DNA of 7,437 nt from MED-G78 sp964343355 (GTDB lineage Bacteria > Pseudomonadota > Gammaproteobacteria > Magnimaribacterales > D2472), in NCBI GenBank assembly GCA_964343355.1, contig CAYFJC010000047.1, positions 1-7,437 on the forward strand, written 5' to 3'. The position numbers and the translations under genes were made by a program. Positions 6,378 through 7,437 of this stretch are shown here, in pieces; the stretch's first letter is position 1; each line of letters opens with the position of its first letter. The notes beneath the pieces are model-generated. The model worked only from the letters and a program-made list of their open reading frames with translations, was not told the DNA's origin and searched no databases.

Positions 6378-6392
6378 ATATTCCTTTTTTTA
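6378..6392 (-). repeat. 15-nt direct repeat, copy 1, in the topA leader
   Basis: On the minus strand this reads TAAAAAAAGGAATAT. An identical 15-mer lies at 6867-6881 before the small membrane gene. Both copies are in leader positions on the same strand: this one ends 9 nt before the topA ATG, the other 2 nt before its GTG. Each contains AAGGA, so the repeat may simply be an A-rich ribosome-binding context. Chance cannot be excluded in DNA this AT-rich. Confidence 0.5.
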
Positions 6393-6429
6393 TAAATACC
6401 ATCTTCTTACTTCTTTTGGCAAGAGATAT

Positions 6430-6864
6430 TTATAATTTTTTTAAATCACTATCAATTCTTCTTAATTCTTCAATGCCTAAATTTTCATCCCAGAGAAATA
6501 CCATAACCGCCTTAGAAAATATTATTTCTATAATAGATTCTGGCAGAGATCTTATACTCATTAAAAGAGATTCATATTCTTCAGAATACTTAAGCCTGGA
6601 AGGAGAATACAAAATAAATTCATTTTTGTCTTTAATAAAATGAGCTTCTTTTATATTTGATGTATTTTTTATTTGATAACTTGCTAGTTTTATATCGTCA
6701 CTTTTAAATGAAACATTTGAATATGCTAGTGATGAAATTTTAAATCCTAGCTTAACAGCATCTAATCTGAGTTGAGCTATATGCTTAGTTCGCCTTGATG
6801 GAATCAAGAAGCTCGCTGAGCCTATAAAGAAGATTACAACCAATGCGCTTATTATAAATCCCAC
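6430..6864 (-). CDS. small membrane-anchored hypothetical protein (144 aa, GTG start)
   Basis: Function is unknown. The protein starts with one hydrophobic segment, GFIISALVVIFFIGSASFLI (2-21), followed at once by the basic patch PSRRTKH, so it is probably a bitopic inner-membrane protein with a cytoplasmic domain. Next comes AQLRLDAVKLGFKISSL (30-46), a mixed region, then IRSLPESIIEIIF (104-116) and an acidic-basic tail with LWDENLGIEELRRID (129-140). The hydrophobic anchor plus P-S-R-R and a basic helix recalls an uncharacterised gammaproteobacterial membrane family that I know only by pattern; some members are loosely labelled YajC-like. The start is GTG at 6864-6862, supported by AAGGA 6 nt upstream and by the anchor beginning immediately after it. 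It lies 27 nt after pyrD and 61 nt before topA on the same strand, so it is probably co-transcribed. Confidence 0.75.
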   Translation of the reverse strand: MGFIISALVVIFFIGSASFLIPSRRTKHIAQLRLDAVKLGFKISSLAYSNVSFKSDDIKLASYQIKNTSNIKEAHFIKDKNEFILYSPSRLKYSEEYESLLMSIRSLPESIIEIIFSKAVMVFLWDENLGIEELRRIDSDLKKL

Positions 6865-6866
6865 TA

Positions 6867-6881
6867 ATATTCCTTTTTTTA
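6867..6881 (-). repeat. 15-nt direct repeat, copy 2, in the leader of the 144-aa gene
   Basis: This is identical to the 15-mer at 6378-6392 in the topA leader and in the same orientation. It includes the Shine-Dalgarno sequence of the 144-aa gene and nearly fills the 27-nt gap after pyrD. Confidence 0.5.
6871..6875 (-). promoter_or_regulatory. Shine-Dalgarno site that fixes the GTG start of the 144-aa gene
   Basis: AAGGA on the minus strand lies 6 nt before the GTG at 6864-6862. It supports this non-ATG start over any internal codon; an internal start would remove the membrane anchor. Confidence 0.65.
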
Positions 6882-6891
6882 GCAGCTACTA

Positions 6892-7437
6892 TTAATCTAA
6901 AAGCTCAGAAATTATATCTGGACCCTTTAAAATAAAGCCTGTGTATATTTGAATAAGATCAGCACCAGCATCTAGCTTTTTAATATAACCAGCCTTATCC
7001 GTAACCCCTCCAACTCCAATAATAGGTATGCTGGGATCAATCTGTTTGATTGAATGAATTAATTGAGTTGATTTATTGAACAAAGGTTCCCCAGATAAAC
7101 CGCCGGGCTCATTTATAAATGATTTATCTTGTAGAAGAGATTTATCTATTGTGGTATTTGATAAAATTAATCCTGAAATATTAAACTCTTTAACAGCATC
7201 TATAATAATTTGAAGAGTCTCAGGTGATTCATCAGGTGATATTTTAAGAAAGACAGGTTTTTTTGTATCAAATGATTGTCTTTGGCTGTCTAGTGATTTT
7301 AATAAATTATAAATATTTTCTTTACTATGCAGATCTCTGAGATCAGGAGTGTTTGGTGAGGATATATTTATAGTTATGTAATCAGACAATACATAAACTT
7401 TTTTAAAGCACTCGACATAGTCGGCAATGCGTTTATC
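6892..7437 (-). CDS. pyrD: dihydroorotate dehydrogenase (quinone), class 2, C-terminal part (cut by window edge)
   Basis: The C-terminal 181 codons are present and the reading frame is open to the right edge; about half of a usual 335-345-aa protein lies outside. A TTG codon at 7389 could be misread as a start, but homology continues upstream as DKRIADYVECFKKVYV, so it is internal. PyrD oxidises dihydroorotate to orotate in de novo pyrimidine synthesis, passing electrons through FMN to quinone at the inner membrane. In the fragment, INISSPNT (residues 23-30) carries serine as catalytic base (Ser27, equivalent to E. coli Ser175), which marks class 2; class 1 has cysteine here. FLKISPD (63-69) holds the FMN-contact lysine, LSNTT (92-96) the substrate asparagine, and GGLSG (112-116), GVGGV (141-145) and YTGF (165-168) are FMN-binding loops. 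It is the first visible gene of the leftward topA operon. Confidence 0.96.
   Translation of the reverse strand, partial: DKRIADYVECFKKVYVLSDYITINISSPNTPDLRDLHSKENIYNLLKSLDSQRQSFDTKKPVFLKISPDESPETLQIIIDAVKEFNISGLILSNTTIDKSLLQDKSFINEPGGLSGEPLFNKSTQLIHSIKQIDPSIPIIGVGGVTDKAGYIKKLDAGADLIQIYTGFILKGPDIISELLD

Noticed and set aside
6369..6429. Promoter for topA in the 61-nt gap
   Set aside because: A TTGCCA-like -35 can be seen on the minus strand, but no acceptable -10 follows at 16-18 nt; transcription from upstream pyrD is as likely.
6416..6643. 75-codon plus-strand open frame over the 144-aa gene
   Set aside because: It is antisense to a gene with an anchored N-terminus and a placed ribosome binding site; no independent evidence supports it.
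6881..6892. Small inverted repeat right after the pyrD stop as a terminator
   Set aside because: The arms pair imperfectly with almost no loop, and an A-run rather than a U-run follows in the transcript.
7387..7389. TTG codon as the start of a short PyrD
   Set aside because: The frame stays open to the window edge and the upstream 16 codons match PyrD, so the gene is cut by the edge, not truncated.
1..7437. A new defence, mobile or secretion system
   Set aside because: Every gene is either a recognised housekeeping gene or a small gene in a conserved setting; there are no transposases, integrases, tRNA junctions, repeat arrays or composition shifts.

Overview
The window is a compact, AT-rich stretch of bacterial chromosome carrying housekeeping genes. 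There are no mobile elements, RNA genes or CRISPR arrays. The protein sequences look gammaproteobacterial: a LexA close to the E. coli/Pseudomonas type, a ThrH very like the Pseudomonas enzyme, a class 2 PyrD, and the pairing of lexA with topA across two small unknown genes, an order I recall from Pseudomonas. The low GC, AT-rich codon use, gene overlaps and very short spacers suggest a streamlined marine lineage such as the SAR86 cluster. That placement is an inference from style and gene order and has not been searched.

Layout, left to right: (1) positions 1-2358, all on the minus strand and transcribed leftwards, hold a cN-I-type 5'-nucleotidase, thrH, queH and the first 43 codons of prpB (2-methylisocitrate lyase), which runs off the left edge. 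The first three genes overlap start-to-stop (TAATG, then ATGA), so they form one translationally coupled operon. (2) Positions 2359-2430 are a 72-bp divergent intergenic region with a good LexA (SOS) box. (3) lexA lies at 2431-3042 on the plus strand. (4) Positions 3039-7437, all minus strand, read from the right edge as pyrD (its 5' part is outside the window), a small membrane-anchored protein, topA, a 148-aa protein and an 85-aa protein. The last gene meets lexA tail to tail, with the two stop codons sharing the palindrome CTAG.

Functionally the window combines DNA supercoiling (TopA), the SOS repressor (LexA), pyrimidine synthesis (PyrD), nucleotide turnover (5'-nucleotidase), serine/threonine metabolism (ThrH), tRNA queuosine modification (QueH) and the methylcitrate cycle (PrpB). 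The LexA box lies between lexA and the 5'-nucleotidase operon, so SOS control could reach both sides, but the sequence only supports autoregulation of lexA with confidence. No stretch without a gene exceeds 72 bp. I found no sign of a new biological system. The points most worth following up are the small unknown genes around topA, the palindrome over the thrH/queH junction, and the shared divergent SOS region.
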